DNA from: Jiangella rhizosphaerae
GTDB taxonomy: Bacteria; Actinomycetota; Actinomycetes; Jiangellales; Jiangellaceae
NCBI RefSeq assembly: GCF_003579925.1
Contig: NZ_QUAL01000053.1
Coordinates: 53,634 to 117,633, forward strand
Reading direction: 5' to 3'
DNA: 64,000 nt
Numbering within the stretch: the first letter of the stretch is position 1; every line of letters begins with the position of its first letter. Below the pieces are notes generated by a model. That model searched no databases. It saw only the letters and a list, made by a program, of their open reading frames with translations, and had not been told where the DNA came from. This document shows positions 1-9,133 of this stretch, one piece after another. Made by a program: the position numbers and the translations under genes.

Positions 1-198
1 GTCGGCCGCGGGGTGGTCCAGCGCCGCCACGACCTCGAGATAGTGGCCGCCGGCCAGCGGGAGCACCCGGTTGCGGGTACCGAACCGCGGATGGACCCCT
101 CCGTCGACGAGCTCGACTCCGAGCTCCCCGGCCAGCCGCTCGGCGGTGGCGTCGAGTCCGTCCGGTCCCGCGGCGTACGAGAGGTGATCGAGGCGCAT
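1..198 (-). CDS. VOC/glyoxalase-like domain protein (C-terminus outside window)
   Basis: The first 66 codons of a gene leaving the left edge. The protein opens with MRLDHLSYAAGPDGLDATAE, then a GGxHPRFGTxNRVLPL stretch and GGHYLEVVAALDHP. That order (a His near the N-terminus, an H..FGT.N segment, a Y-L-E-hydrophobic strand) is typical of the glyoxalase-like fold of the vicinal oxygen chelate superfamily, where H and E bind the metal. The substrate cannot be read from the fragment. The 190 bases between this start and the next gene hold no other gene I can see. Family call fairly sure; function open. Confidence 0.7.
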   Translation of the reverse strand, partial: MRLDHLSYAAGPDGLDATAERLAGELGVELVDGGVHPRFGTRNRVLPLAGGHYLEVVAALDHPAAD

Positions 199-388
199 TC
201 GTGCATCGTCGCAGCCTCCGGTCCGGTTTGGCGAACCGAGCCGGTCCGCCGCGGCCGGTCGGTGCGTTACGGTTGCAAACTGGTGATCACTGCGCATCGG
301 GAGATCGGTACGAAGGGTCACCGGCACCGGTAGAAACGATCAAGCACCATCTGTGGCATCGATCCAGCACCCCTGGAGGCGACTGCGC

Positions 389-664
389 GTGAGCATCGAG
401 ATCACCAGGACCGCCCGCAGCTACGCCGCCTACCTGGACGGAATCCGGGTCGGCGAACTCGTCTACACCCGCCGCGACGACGAGGTCGTGGCGCTGCACA
501 CCGTGGTCGAAGAGGCCGCGGAGGGCAAGGGGGTCGGCGGCGCACTGGCCCGGGCCCTGCTCGACGACGCCCGTGAAGGCGGCCTGAAGGTCGTCCCGCA
601 GTGTCCGTTCGTGGCCGGCTACCTCGACCGGCATCCCGAGTACGCCGACCTGCGGGCCGGCTGA
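389..664 (+). CDS. GNAT-like N-acetyltransferase, short YidJ/Gtn10 type
   Basis: A 91-residue protein of the small stand-alone acetyltransferase type. It carries a YLDGIRVGELVYTRRDD opening and a V..AEGKGVGGALARALLDDAR segment, which is the acetyl-CoA pyrophosphate-binding loop and helix. It ends with a CPFVAGYLDRHPEYADL tail, the usual C-terminal signature (CPF/Y..YI..HPEY..L). Its length matches the family. I chose GTG at 389 because TGGAGG lies about 10 bases upstream; an in-frame ATG at 353 would add 12 residues without family support. The acceptor substrate is unknown for most members. It converges on thiE with only four bases between the stops. Confidence 0.82.
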   Translation: MSIEITRTARSYAAYLDGIRVGELVYTRRDDEVVALHTVVEEAAEGKGVGGALARALLDDAREGGLKVVPQCPFVAGYLDRHPEYADLRAG

Positions 665-668
665 CCGA

Positions 669-1337
669 TCAACTGCCGAGCGCCGCCCGTAGCCGCCGGG
701 CGGCGGCCTCCGGGTCGTCCGCGGCGGTGATGGCCCGGACGACCACCACCCGGCGGGCGCCCGCGTCGGCCACCTCGGCGACGGTGCGCTCGTCGATGCC
801 GCCGATGGCGAACCACGGCGTGACCGGCGCAGACTCGGCGACGGCACGGACGGTGTCGACGCCGACCGCCGGCCGGCCCTGCTTGGTAGGCGTCGGCCAG
901 ACCGGTCCGACGCAGAAGTAGTCCACATCGGGGTCGGCCTCGGCCGCAGCGGCCTGCTCCACGGAGTGCGTCGACCGCCCGAGCAGCACGTGCGGGCCGA
1001 GCAGCCGCCGGCTCGCCGCGACCGGCAGGTCCTCCTGGCCGGTGTGCAGGATGGCCGATCCCGCCAGCTCCGCGAGGTCGGCGCGGTCGTTGACGGCGAC
1101 CAACGCGTCGTACTCCGCGGCCACCTTCGCCACCAGGGGCTGCAGCTCCAGCTCGGCGCGGGCGTCGAGCGTCTTGTCGCGCAGCTGGACGATGTCGACG
1201 CCCCCGGACAGCGCGGCGTGCAGGAACCGCTCCAGGTCGCCCTGGTCGCGCCGGGCGTCGGTGCACAGGTAGAGCCGGGCGCCGGCCAGCCGCCGGCGCC
1301 ACCGCGCCGCCCTCGTCGCTTCGGGTGCCGTGGTCAC
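669..1337 (-). CDS. thiE: Thiamine-phosphate synthase
   Basis: A 222-residue TIM-barrel enzyme that joins HMP pyrophosphate and the carboxythiazole phosphate to make thiamine phosphate in the cytoplasm. Visible landmarks are [18 protein letters not shown] near the start, [18 protein letters not shown] (phosphate/Mg site with the QLRDK motif), [28 protein letters not shown] and [20 protein letters not shown]. It starts with GTG and is divergent from the riboswitch-led thiOSG operon that makes its thiazole substrate. I see no second TPP riboswitch on its own strand in the short gap, so control may differ from the operon. Confidence 0.95.
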   Translation of the reverse strand: MTTAPEATRAARWRRRLAGARLYLCTDARRDQGDLERFLHAALSGGVDIVQLRDKTLDARAELELQPLVAKVAAEYDALVAVNDRADLAELAGSAILHTGQEDLPVAASRRLLGPHVLLGRSTHSVEQAAAAEADPDVDYFCVGPVWPTPTKQGRPAVGVDTVRAVAESAPVTPWFAIGGIDERTVAEVADAGARRVVVVRAITAADDPEAAARRLRAALGS

Positions 1338-1382
1338 AGCCGGAGTCTGCCACGAGCCCCGGATGCCCGAGGAGTACGGTGG

Positions 1383-1468
1383 GGAGTGCGCGGGAGCCCT
1401 GGCGGCAGGGCTGAGAGGGCCAGCGGGCCGACCGTCATCACCTGAACTGGGTCATGCCAGCGGAGGGA
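1383..1468 (+). promoter_or_regulatory. TPP riboswitch (THI element)
   Basis: The conserved aptamer blocks occur in order: GGGAGCCC, then GGGCTGAGAGGG (the CUGAGA core), GACCGT, ACCTGAACTGGGTCATGCC and AGCGGAGGGA. Outer edges are approximate. The final GGAGGG is both the closing helix strand and the best Shine-Dalgarno for the thiO start at 1477. This suggests translational control: TPP binding would hide the ribosome site. It explains why the thiazole-branch genes sit behind it. Confidence 0.95.
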
Positions 1469-1476
1469 GCCCTGAC

Positions 1477-2634
1477 GTGAGCGTGGACGTGGCCGTGGCC
1501 GGCTGCGGCATCATCGGCGCCGCCGTGGCCTGGCGGCTGTCGCAGCTCGGCCGCACGGTCGCGTGCTTCGACCCCGCCCCCGGCGACGGTGCGACGTTCG
1601 CGGCCGCGGGCATGCTGGCCGACGTCACCGAGGCGGAGTTCGGCGAGGACCACCTCACCGCCTTGAACGTCGCCTCGGCGCGGGCGTGGCCGGACTTCGC
1701 CGCCGAGCTGGCCGACGCCTCGGGCGTGGATCTCGCGTTCCGCCGCACCGGCACCCTCACCGTCGCCTACGACTCCGGCGACCGGCAGCAGCTGCGCCGG
1801 CTGCTGTCGCTGCGCCGCCGGCTCGGGCTGCCGATCGAGGAGGTCACGATCGACGACGCCCGCGAGCTGGAGCCGCTGCTCGGGCCGCGGATCGCCGGTG
1901 CCACGTGGACGCCCGACGAGCACCAGGTCGACCCGCGCCGGGTGCACGCGGCGCTGCTGTCCGTGCTCGCCGACATGGCCGTGGCCGTCGTCCACCGGCG
2001 AGTCGCGGAGCTGAGCCTGACCCCGTCGGGCGGTGTCGACGGCGTGATCGACGATCACGGCACCCGGCACCGCGCCGGCTCGGTGGTGCTGGCGGCCGGC
2101 TGGGCCAGCCGCGAGCTGGCCCGCGCGTTGCCCGGCCTCGCCGGCGTGCCCACCCGGCCGGTCAAGGGGCAGGTGCTGCGGCTGGACGCGTCAGGGCAGC
2201 CCGGTTTCACCCTCGGCCGGGTGGTCCGCGGCTTCGTGCAGGCGCGGCCGGTCTACCTGGTGCCGCGGCCCGGCGGCGAGGTCGTCGTCGGCGCCACCAG
2301 CGAGGAGCAGCCCGACGACCGGCGGGTCACCGCCGGCGGGGCGTTCGGCATCCTGCGCGACGCGCGGGCGCTGGTCCCCGGCATCGACGAGCTGCCGCTG
2401 ACCGAGCTCACCGCGCGGGCCCGTCCGGGCAGCCCGGACAATCTGCCGCTGATCGGCGATTCCGGCATTCCGGGCCTGCTGCTGGCCACCGGCCACTACC
2501 GCAACGGCATCCTGCTCGCGCCGCTCACCGCGTCGGCGCTCGCCGCTCGGTACGGTGCGGGAACGGTGCCGGAGTGGGCCGCGGCCGCGGACCCGCGCCG
2601 GTTCTCCGCGACTGTGACGGGAGGACCCACATGA
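1477..2634 (+). CDS. thiO: Glycine oxidase ThiO
   Basis: A 385-residue FAD-dependent amine oxidase that oxidises glycine to iminoglycine (dehydroglycine), the donor used by ThiG for thiazole synthesis. The N-terminus shows a dinucleotide-binding GCGIIGAAVAWRL fingerprint and FDPAPGDGATFAAAGMLAD, a family hallmark. The C-terminus has ARPGSPDNLPLIGD and ATGHYRNGILLAPLTA, which close the FAD site. I start at GTG 1477 because it follows GGAGGG by a normal gap and removes 49 N-terminal residues that would be translated from the riboswitch. Its stop overlaps the thiS start by ATGA. Confidence 0.93.
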   Translation: MSVDVAVAGCGIIGAAVAWRLSQLGRTVACFDPAPGDGATFAAAGMLADVTEAEFGEDHLTALNVASARAWPDFAAELADASGVDLAFRRTGTLTVAYDSGDRQQLRRLLSLRRRLGLPIEEVTIDDARELEPLLGPRIAGATWTPDEHQVDPRRVHAALLSVLADMAVAVVHRRVAELSLTPSGGVDGVIDDHGTRHRAGSVVLAAGWASRELARALPGLAGVPTRPVKGQVLRLDASGQPGFTLGRVVRGFVQARPVYLVPRPGGEVVVGATSEEQPDDRRVTAGGAFGILRDARALVPGIDELPLTELTARARPGSPDNLPLIGDSGIPGLLLATGHYRNGILLAPLTASALAARYGAGTVPEWAAAADPRRFSATVTGGPT

Positions 2635-2855
2635 CCACGGTGGTGACGGTCAACGGCGACGTCGTCGCGTTCGACTCCGGCGCGACGCTGGGCGACGTCG
2701 TGCTGCGCACCATGACCAAGCCCGACGGCACGTACAGCGACAGCGGCATCGCCGTCGCCGTCAACCAGATCGTCGTCCCCCGCTCGGACTGGGCGGCCAC
2801 CCCACTGCGGGCCGACGACAAGATCGAGATCATCACCGCCGTCCAAGGAGGCTGA
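2631..2855 (+). CDS. thiS: Sulfur carrier protein ThiS
   Basis: A 74-residue ubiquitin-like carrier ending in the required Gly-Gly (ITAVQGG). The C-terminal glycine is adenylated and thiocarboxylated, and ThiG takes the sulfur from it. The body shows the beta-grasp pattern: V.VNG strand at the start, a DVV helix, GIAVAVNQIVVPRSDW and L.ADDKIEIITAVQGG. Its ATG overlaps the thiO stop (ATGA), so translation is probably coupled. The ThiF-type activating enzyme is not in this window. Confidence 0.93.
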   Translation: MTTVVTVNGDVVAFDSGATLGDVVLRTMTKPDGTYSDSGIAVAVNQIVVPRSDWAATPLRADDKIEIITAVQGG

Positions 2856-3653
<798 letters not shown>

Positions 3654-3675
3654 CTGTTTTTGACGCGTCGAGGTG

Positions 3676-3691
3676 TCCGGCTGTCGCCGGA
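3676..3691 (+). terminator. Possible weak terminator after thiG
   Basis: TCCGGC-TGTC-GCCGGA forms a 6-bp stem with a tetraloop about 22 bases after the thiG stop. A T run (CTGTTTTTG) lies before the stem, not after it, so this is a weak candidate. The alternative is simple read-through into the HAD gene that starts 28 bases later. Confidence 0.35.
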
Positions 3692-3718
3692 TGATCGTTC
3701 CTGGCACGATTCGTCCTC

Positions 3719-4309
3719 ATGGGTCTGATCGACGTCCTCCTGCTCGACCTCGACGGCGTGGTGCGCCACTTCGACCCCGCGGCGACGGAGGCGATCGAGA
3801 AGCGCTGCGGACTGCCGCCGGGCAAACTGCACGAGACGGCGTTCGAGCCGCGGCTGCTCCAGTCGGTCGTCACCGGCGGCATCACCCGCGCGCAGTGGGT
3901 CGACCACGTCGCCGAGACCGTCGGCCCGGTCGCCGCCACCGCGTGGGCGACCCAGCGCCCGTCCGTCGACCGCGAGGTGCTCGGCCTCGTGCGCCGGCTG
4001 CGGGTGGCCGGCGTCCGGGTCGGGCTGCTGACCAACGGCACCGACCGCATCGCCGCCGAACTGGCCGAACTGCGCATCGCCGACGACTTCGACCACGTGT
4101 TCAACTCCGCGGAGATCGGCGTGGCCAAACCCGACCTGCGGATCTTCATGCACGTGCTGCGCGTTCTCGGCGTCTCGCGGTCGTCCGTCCTGTTCCTCGA
4201 CGACTCCGCGGCCAACGTGCGCGGGGCGGGGGCGGTGGGCATGCGGGCGCACCTGTTCACGTCGGTGAGCGACCTCACCGACGCCTGCAAGGCCTACCGG
4301 CTGCTCTGA
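3719..4309 (+). CDS. HAD-superfamily hydrolase, subfamily IA
   Basis: A 196-residue phosphatase-like protein. Motif I is LLLDLDGVVRHFD with the nucleophile D10 and acid/base D12. Motif II is LLTNGTD, motif III the lysine of GVAKPDLRIF, and motif IV the acidic pair in VLFLDDSAANVRGA. A helical cap of about 70 residues follows motif I. The substrate is unknown; related proteins are annotated as phosphoglycolate- or haloacid-type hydrolases. The last 16 bases overlap the 3' end of the convergent SulP gene, so neither gene has room for its own terminator there. Confidence 0.88.
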   Translation: MGLIDVLLLDLDGVVRHFDPAATEAIEKRCGLPPGKLHETAFEPRLLQSVVTGGITRAQWVDHVAETVGPVAATAWATQRPSVDREVLGLVRRLRVAGVRVGLLTNGTDRIAAELAELRIADDFDHVFNSAEIGVAKPDLRIFMHVLRVLGVSRSSVLFLDDSAANVRGAGAVGMRAHLFTSVSDLTDACKAYRLL

Positions 4310-5964
4310 CCCGCCGCCAGCAGGCCGTGCGCGTACCCGATCGCCTCGGGCGTCGTCGCGAACACCCGGCCCTGGTCGCGCAGCCTCGAGATGACGCCCA
4401 GCCGGTCCAGCGGCCGAGCATGGCCACCGCGCAGGCCTGACACCACGACGACGGCGTGACGGCGCTCCAGGCGTTCGATGGCGTCCTTGAGCACCAGTGC
4501 GCCGGTGGCGTCGATCGTCGTCACCCGCGACATCCGGAGGATCACCACGCGCACGTCGGCGACCTCGGACAGCTCCAGCAGGAAGCGGTGGGCGGCGGCG
4601 AAGAACAGCGGTCCGTCCAGCCGGTACGCGACGACATGCGATGTGAGCAGCGCCCGTTCCTCCTCGCCGTGGCCCGCGGGGATGTCGTCGTACAGCGGGA
4701 CCTCGTCGAGCCGGACGTTGCGGGCGACGGCGCGCAGCGCGAGCGCACCCGCCACCACCAGGCCGAGGATGACGGCCTGCACGAGGTCGAGCACCAGGGT
4801 GGCGGCCGCGGTCAGCACCAGGACGACCGCGTCGGAGCGAGTGGCGTGCAGCATCGCCCGTACCGACCCCACCTCGACCATGCGGGCCGCGGTCGCCAGC
4901 AGCACCCCGGCCAGGGCGGCCAGCGGGATCCGGCCGACCACAGACGCGGCCGCGGCGACCACGACGGCGAGGATCACCGCGTGCGACAGCGCGGCCAGCC
5001 GCGACACCGCGCCGGAGCGCACGTTCACCGCGGTCCGGGCGATGGCGGCCGTGGCCGGAACGCCGCCGAACAGCGGGGCCGCGACGTTGGCGAGGCCCTG
5101 GCCGAACAACTCCTTGTCCGGGTCGTGCCGCTGGCCGACGCTCATGCCGTCGGCGACCGTGGCCGACAGCAGTGACTCCAGCGCGGCCAGCGCCGCGACC
5201 GCGACGGCCGGGGCGAGCAGGTCGGGCAGCGCCGCGAGGTCGACGAAGCCCAGCGACGGCGCCGGCAGCCCGGCCGGCAACGCGCCGATGCGGGCGACGT
5301 CGAACCGGGCCAGCTCGGCGATGCCGGTGGCGGCGGCAACCGCGAGGAGCGAGAACGGAACGGACGGCCGCCAGCGCGCGCCGGCGAGCATGAGCGCGGC
5401 GACGCCGGTGGCCAGCCCTACCGCGACCCAGTCCGGCGCGGCCGCGAAGTCGCGGACCGCCTGGACCGCCACGAGCACGACGCGGTCGCCGTCGGGCACC
5501 GGCACCCCCAGTGCGGCCGGCACCTGCTGCAGCGCGATGACGCCCGCGATGCCGATGGTGAAGCCCTCGACGACGGGCGCCGGCACGTACGCCATGTAGC
5601 GGCCGGCCCGGCCGGCCGCCAGGACCATGAGCAGCAGTCCGGCCAACAGGCCGACCATCAGCACGCCGTCGGCGCCGTGCTGGTGCACGATCGGCACCAG
5701 CACCACCGTCATGGCTCCGGTGGGCCCGGAGACCTGCAGGTTGGAGCCGCCGCACAGCGCCGCGACCGCACCCGCCACCACCGCGGTCGCGATGCCGGCG
5801 GCTGCTCCGAGCCCGGACGAGATGCCGAACCCGAGGGCGAGGGGCAGCGCCACGATCGCGACGGTCGCGCCGGCCAGCAGGTCGCGGCGGGGCCGCCGGC
5901 GCATGCTCGCGACGTCAGCGCGGGTGGGCAGGACGGACCGCAGCCGGAGCCAGGCCCGGCTCAT
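4294..5964 (-). CDS. SulP-family anion transporter with STAS domain
   Basis: A 556-residue inner-membrane protein with ten or more hydrophobic segments in residues 30-410. It opens with RRDLLAGATVAIVALPLALGFGISSGLG, the start of the SLC26/SulP transport domain. The NLQVSGPTGAMTVVLVPI motif of the ion-binding region follows. A cytoplasmic STAS domain is in the last ~120 residues, with VAYRLDGPLFFAAA and VVILRMSRVTTIDATGALVL. The substrate could be sulfate, bicarbonate or another anion; the sequence does not decide. It is translated from an ATGA overlap with the ArsR-type gene upstream, so the regulator probably controls it. Confidence 0.92.
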   Translation of the reverse strand: MSRAWLRLRSVLPTRADVASMRRRPRRDLLAGATVAIVALPLALGFGISSGLGAAAGIATAVVAGAVAALCGGSNLQVSGPTGAMTVVLVPIVHQHGADGVLMVGLLAGLLLMVLAAGRAGRYMAYVPAPVVEGFTIGIAGVIALQQVPAALGVPVPDGDRVVLVAVQAVRDFAAAPDWVAVGLATGVAALMLAGARWRPSVPFSLLAVAAATGIAELARFDVARIGALPAGLPAPSLGFVDLAALPDLLAPAVAVAALAALESLLSATVADGMSVGQRHDPDKELFGQGLANVAAPLFGGVPATAAIARTAVNVRSGAVSRLAALSHAVILAVVVAAAASVVGRIPLAALAGVLLATAARMVEVGSVRAMLHATRSDAVVLVLTAAATLVLDLVQAVILGLVVAGALALRAVARNVRLDEVPLYDDIPAGHGEEERALLTSHVVAYRLDGPLFFAAAHRFLLELSEVADVRVVILRMSRVTTIDATGALVLKDAIERLERRHAVVVVSGLRGGHARPLDRLGVISRLRDQGRVFATTPEAIGYAHGLLAAGQSSR

Positions 5965-6302
5965 CGGGCGGCGGCGGCTTCCTCTTCCAGCTCCTGCAGC
6001 AGCTCGCGCTGCCCCGCGAGCAGCTCGGTCAAGATGCGGCGGGCCGCGCGCAGCAGGTCGGCGACGTCCGGCCCGGCCATCGCGTAGACGACAGTGGACC
6101 CCTCGCGGGTGGAGGTCACGATGCCCGAGCGGCGGAGGACGGCCAGCTGCTGGGACAGGTTCGACGGCTCGACCTCGATCTGCTCGAGCAGCTCACGCAC
6201 CGGCACCGGGCCGTCCTGGAGCAGCTCGAGAACCCGGATGCGGACCGGGTGACCGAGCATGCGGAAGAACTCCGCCTTGGCGTGGTGCAACGGGACCGGC
6301 AT
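5961..6302 (-). CDS. ArsR/SmtB-family winged-helix regulator
   Basis: A 113-residue DNA-binding protein. The HTH core reads MLGHPVRIRVLELLQDGPVPVRELL, then VEPSNLSQQLAVLRRSGIVTSTREGSTVVYAM (recognition helix and wing). A C-terminal helix LLAGQRELLQELEEEAAAA should form the dimer interface. There are no cysteines, so a thiol-based metal or sulfide sensor is unlikely. I chose the ATG at 6302, since a longer frame from 6401 would read through the palindrome at 6322-6337. It lies directly upstream of and overlaps the SulP gene, which it probably represses together with itself. Confidence 0.88.
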   Translation of the reverse strand: MPVPLHHAKAEFFRMLGHPVRIRVLELLQDGPVPVRELLEQIEVEPSNLSQQLAVLRRSGIVTSTREGSTVVYAMAGPDVADLLRAARRILTELLAGQRELLQELEEEAAAAR

Positions 6303-6321
6303 GAATGCATCATCTGCGAAA

Positions 6322-6337
6322 TTGAAGAGTTCTTCAA
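6322..6337. promoter_or_regulatory. Candidate ArsR operator
   Basis: A perfect inverted repeat, TTGAAGA-GT-TCTTCAA, 20 bases upstream of the chosen ArsR start. It is AT-rich against a GC-rich background. TGAA-spacer-TTCA dyads are typical ArsR-family sites, so autoregulation is a reasonable inference. Confidence 0.6.
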
Positions 6338-6415
6338 ATCGCGTGTTCCGTGGCGCCGTGTCGATGCCGTGCGACCCTTGATCAGCTACGGTCTGACGCA
6401 CAGGGGGTGAGGCCC

Positions 6416-6934
6416 ATGACCGACGTCGACGCGGTGGTGCCGCTCACGCGGGTCGAGCCGCCGCTGCGGGCCGCCGAGAAGGACGCGCTGGTGCTGCGGC
6501 TGGACTTCCTGCGCGAGACCGTCGTGAACAAGGTCGCCGGCCTGAGCACCGCGCAGGCCACCACGGCCCCCGTCCCGCCGAGCACGCTCACCCCGGCCGG
6601 CATCGTCCGCCACCTCATGTGCGTGGAGCGGTGGTGGTTCGCGCTCGACTTCGCCGCCCTGCCCGACGTTCCCGAGCCCTGGGGCGAGCACGACGCCGGG
6701 GGATTCGACCTCGAGCCCGGCGAGACGCTGGCCTCCGTCGTCCGCACGTACCTCGCCGAGTGCGCCCGGTCCAACGAGGTCATCGCCGCCTACTCCCTCG
6801 ACGACGTCGCGCGTGGCGAGGGCATGGACTTCGACCTGCGCTACGCCGTCGTCCACATGATCGAGGAGACCGGGCGGCACTGCGGCCACCTCGATCTCCT
6901 CCGCGAGGCCATCGACGGCGCCGTCGGCGAGTGA
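6416..6934 (+). CDS. DinB-family protein (DUF664 type)
   Basis: A 172-residue four-helix-bundle protein of the DinB/YfiT-like group. It has LDFLRETVVNKVAGLSTAQA, the family's first helix pattern, and LTPAGIVRHLMCVERWWF, where H and E/W positions bind a metal. The third landmark is VVHMIEETGRHCGHLDLLREAIDGA, the typical C-terminal motif with three metal-ligand His. Members often use mycothiol or bacillithiol as cofactor in actinobacteria, but the substrate here is unknown. GGGGGTGAGG lies just before the ATG at 6416. It is divergent from the ArsR-SulP operon and ends four bases from the convergent ATPase gene. Confidence 0.88.
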   Translation: MTDVDAVVPLTRVEPPLRAAEKDALVLRLDFLRETVVNKVAGLSTAQATTAPVPPSTLTPAGIVRHLMCVERWWFALDFAALPDVPEPWGEHDAGGFDLEPGETLASVVRTYLAECARSNEVIAAYSLDDVARGEGMDFDLRYAVVHMIEETGRHCGHLDLLREAIDGAVGE

Positions 6935-6938
6935 GCGG

Positions 6939-8300
6939 TCAGCCGAACACGTCGCCGGCGGTGACCACGAGCGTTCCGGGCGGCGCGTCGGTCACCTGGT
7001 CCCGAGCGCACACGGCGAACCGCAGGTCGCCGACGTCGCCGAGGGCGGCGGCCTTCGCGGCGAGCCTCGCCACCTCGCGGCCGCCGTTGACCGTGCGCGC
7101 CCACTTCGCCTCGCCCACGAGCACCGGCCGTCGGTCGCGGCCGGCCAGGACGACGGCGTCGATCTCGTCCTGACCGCCGAGGCGCCACCACGGGCCCACC
7201 GCCACCGTCTCGGCATGGATCTCCGCCGCGCGCCGCCGCAGGTGCTCACGAAACGCGTCCGCCCAGGGCCGGCCGAGGTGATCGTCGAGGCCGGCCCGGA
7301 CCGCACCCAGGATGGTCGGGCCCAGCCCTCGGTTGATCTCGTCGCGGTACCGGCCGAGCACACCGAGATAGAACGCCACGAGGTTGTCGGTGATGCGGTA
7401 GATCCGCCGCCGGGATCGCGCCGCCTCGGTGACCGGCTGCAACCGTTCGACGAGTCGCAGCTCCTGCAGGTCGCGCAGGGTCCGGCTCGGGTCGGTGCCT
7501 ATAGCGTCTGCGATCTCCTGGTGCTTCGTCCGGCCTTCGGCGATGGCGCGCAGCACGTCGGCCACCTGGTCGCCCTCGCGGCTCTCGGTCGCGAGGACCA
7601 GGTCGCCCTCCAGCAGGATCGGTGCGGACGACGTGCCGGCGAGCGCCGCGAGGTTGTCGTCCACCGTGGCCAGCTGGTCCCACCAGGAAAGGTAGAGCGG
7701 CATCCCGCCGAGCAGTCCGTAGGCGATGGCCCGCTCCGCCGGGGGCAGGCCCGGCAGCATCTCGGCGGCCTCGTGCGGCCGGAACGGATGCACCTGGAGC
7801 GCCAGGTCGAAGCGGCCGTAGAGCGGCGCCCACTCCTCCTGGATCGCCCGCATGGTGCGCATCGCGGAGCCGCACAGCAGGATGCGCAACTGGGTCTGCC
7901 CCGCGGAGAGATCGAGGAACGCCCGGAGCACGCCAGGCAGCTCGGGGGACTTCGCCATCATCTCGGGGAACTCGTCCAGTACGAGCAGGAGTGGTTCCTG
8001 CCGCGCCTGCTGGGCCAGGTGCTCGAAGGCCTCCTCCCAGCTACGGAACGGACTCGTCGCCAGGTCGCGGAGCGTGCTGGGAAGCGCGCTGGCGACCTTG
8101 CGGGAGAGCTGCGCGAGCTCGCCGGCCTCCGTCCGGCCGGAGCCGAGGTGGAAGACCGAGCGACGGTCCGAGGCGAACCTCTGCAGCAGCGCTGTCTTCC
8201 CGACCCGGCGGCGGCCCCAGACCAGGGCCGGCCGGGGGCGATCGCGCTGCCACCAGCGCTCGAGTTCCGCCAGCTCCATACGGCGGTTCACGAAGGCCAT
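6939..8300 (-). CDS. AAA ATPase with C-terminal DUF234/nuclease-like domain
   Basis: A 453-residue protein. The P-loop is VWGRRRVGKTALLQ at about residues 27-40. LLLVLDEFPEMM near residue 105 is the Walker B region, and a CGSAMRTM segment follows. The middle has a winged-helix part (KHQEIADAIGTDPSRTLRDLQELRLVERL). The C-terminal 100 residues have GGQDEIDAVVLAGRDRRPVLVGEAKW, a D...E-x-K arrangement like a PD-(D/E)XK nuclease fold. Many archaeal and bacterial relatives exist, with no agreed function; several sit in mobile or defence regions. Two palindromic repeats lie between this gene and the upstream alaX-like gene. Confidence 0.85.
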   Translation of the reverse strand: MAFVNRRMELAELERWWQRDRPRPALVWGRRRVGKTALLQRFASDRRSVFHLGSGRTEAGELAQLSRKVASALPSTLRDLATSPFRSWEEAFEHLAQQARQEPLLLVLDEFPEMMAKSPELPGVLRAFLDLSAGQTQLRILLCGSAMRTMRAIQEEWAPLYGRFDLALQVHPFRPHEAAEMLPGLPPAERAIAYGLLGGMPLYLSWWDQLATVDDNLAALAGTSSAPILLEGDLVLATESREGDQVADVLRAIAEGRTKHQEIADAIGTDPSRTLRDLQELRLVERLQPVTEAARSRRRIYRITDNLVAFYLGVLGRYRDEINRGLGPTILGAVRAGLDDHLGRPWADAFREHLRRRAAEIHAETVAVGPWWRLGGQDEIDAVVLAGRDRRPVLVGEAKWARTVNGGREVARLAAKAAALGDVGDLRFAVCARDQVTDAPPGTLVVTAGDVFG

Positions 8301-8310
8301 GGTCGCATCG

Positions 8311-8362
8311 TAACCGACAGACTTGTCAGTGACGATTTTGTCACCGACACATGTGTCGGTGA
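8311..8362. promoter_or_regulatory. Two tandem palindromic operators
   Basis: Two 22-bp dyads start 30 bases apart, at 8311 and 8341, and match at 17 of 22 positions (consensus core ACCGACA-N5-TGTCxGTGA). The second extends to a perfect 28-bp palindrome at 8338-8365. They fill the 66-bp gap before the DUF234 ATPase start. The three-helical-turn spacing favours cooperative repressor binding. The binding protein is not identified. As a terminator for alaX it would lack a loop and T tract on the correct side. Confidence 0.7.
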
Positions 8363-8366
8363 CAAC

Positions 8367-9104
8367 TCAGTCGACGAGCTTGAGGCGGATGCGGCGGAAA
8401 CCGCGGCCCTTGTTCTCGACCTTGGCCACCTCGATGCGGCCGATCTGCCTCGTCGAGGCGACGTGGGTGCCGCCGTCGGCCTGCAGGTCGAGGCCACGGA
8501 TGTCGACCAGGCGGATGTCCTGGAGGTCCGGCGGCAGCAGGTCGGTCGCCGTCTTGACGATGGGGCCGAGGGCGTAGGCGTCGGCGCGCGGCAGCACGCG
8601 GACGTCGATGACGCGGTCGGCGGCCACCTCGGCGTTGAGCTTCTCGGTGAGGCTGTCCTTGAACCCGGCCGGCACCTCGGCGAGGTCGAAGTCGAGGCGG
8701 GCCTGGCCGGGCTCCATGTTGCCGCCGGTCACCGGCACGCCGAAGTCGCGGGCCATGACGCCGCAGAGGACGTGCAGCCCGGAGTGCGTGCGCATGAGCA
8801 GGCTGCGCCGGGCGTCGTCGAGGGCGCCGCGGACCTGCGTGCCGACCGGCGGCAGCGGGTCGTCCGGGTCGGGGACGAGCCACAGGTCGTCGCGCGGGCG
8901 GACGCCGACGATGCGGGTCTGGACGCCGCCCCAGATCAGCACGCCGTGGTCCGGCGGCTGGCCGCCGCCGCCCGGGTAGAAGGCGGACCGGTCGAGGACG
9001 ATGCCGTCCTCCGGATCGCTGGCGAGGACCGTGCAGTCCCATTCGCGCAGCGTCTGGTCGTCGAGCTCCAGCCGGTGAGTCCGGCCGTGGTGGTCGTGTC
9101 GCAC
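8367..9104 (-). CDS. AlaX-type alanyl-tRNA editing protein
   Basis: A 245-residue free-standing editing domain that deacylates Ser- or Gly-tRNA(Ala). The zinc-binding HxxxH is in RTHSGLHVLCG (H107, H111). The second ligand pair is represented by LQADGGTHVASTRQIG, where the usual CxxxH is DGGTH, so one cysteine is replaced by aspartate. The N-terminus has DRSAFYPGGGGQPPDHG, a hallmark of the family. The stop lies two bases from a perfect palindrome that precedes the ATPase gene. Function by family is firm; which mischarged tRNA is edited is not. Confidence 0.9.
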   Translation of the reverse strand: MRHDHHGRTHRLELDDQTLREWDCTVLASDPEDGIVLDRSAFYPGGGGQPPDHGVLIWGGVQTRIVGVRPRDDLWLVPDPDDPLPPVGTQVRGALDDARRSLLMRTHSGLHVLCGVMARDFGVPVTGGNMEPGQARLDFDLAEVPAGFKDSLTEKLNAEVAADRVIDVRVLPRADAYALGPIVKTATDLLPPDLQDIRLVDIRGLDLQADGGTHVASTRQIGRIEVAKVENKGRGFRRIRLKLVD

Positions 9105-9133
9105 CTACGGCAACGTAGTCCCGGCCGCGGAGC

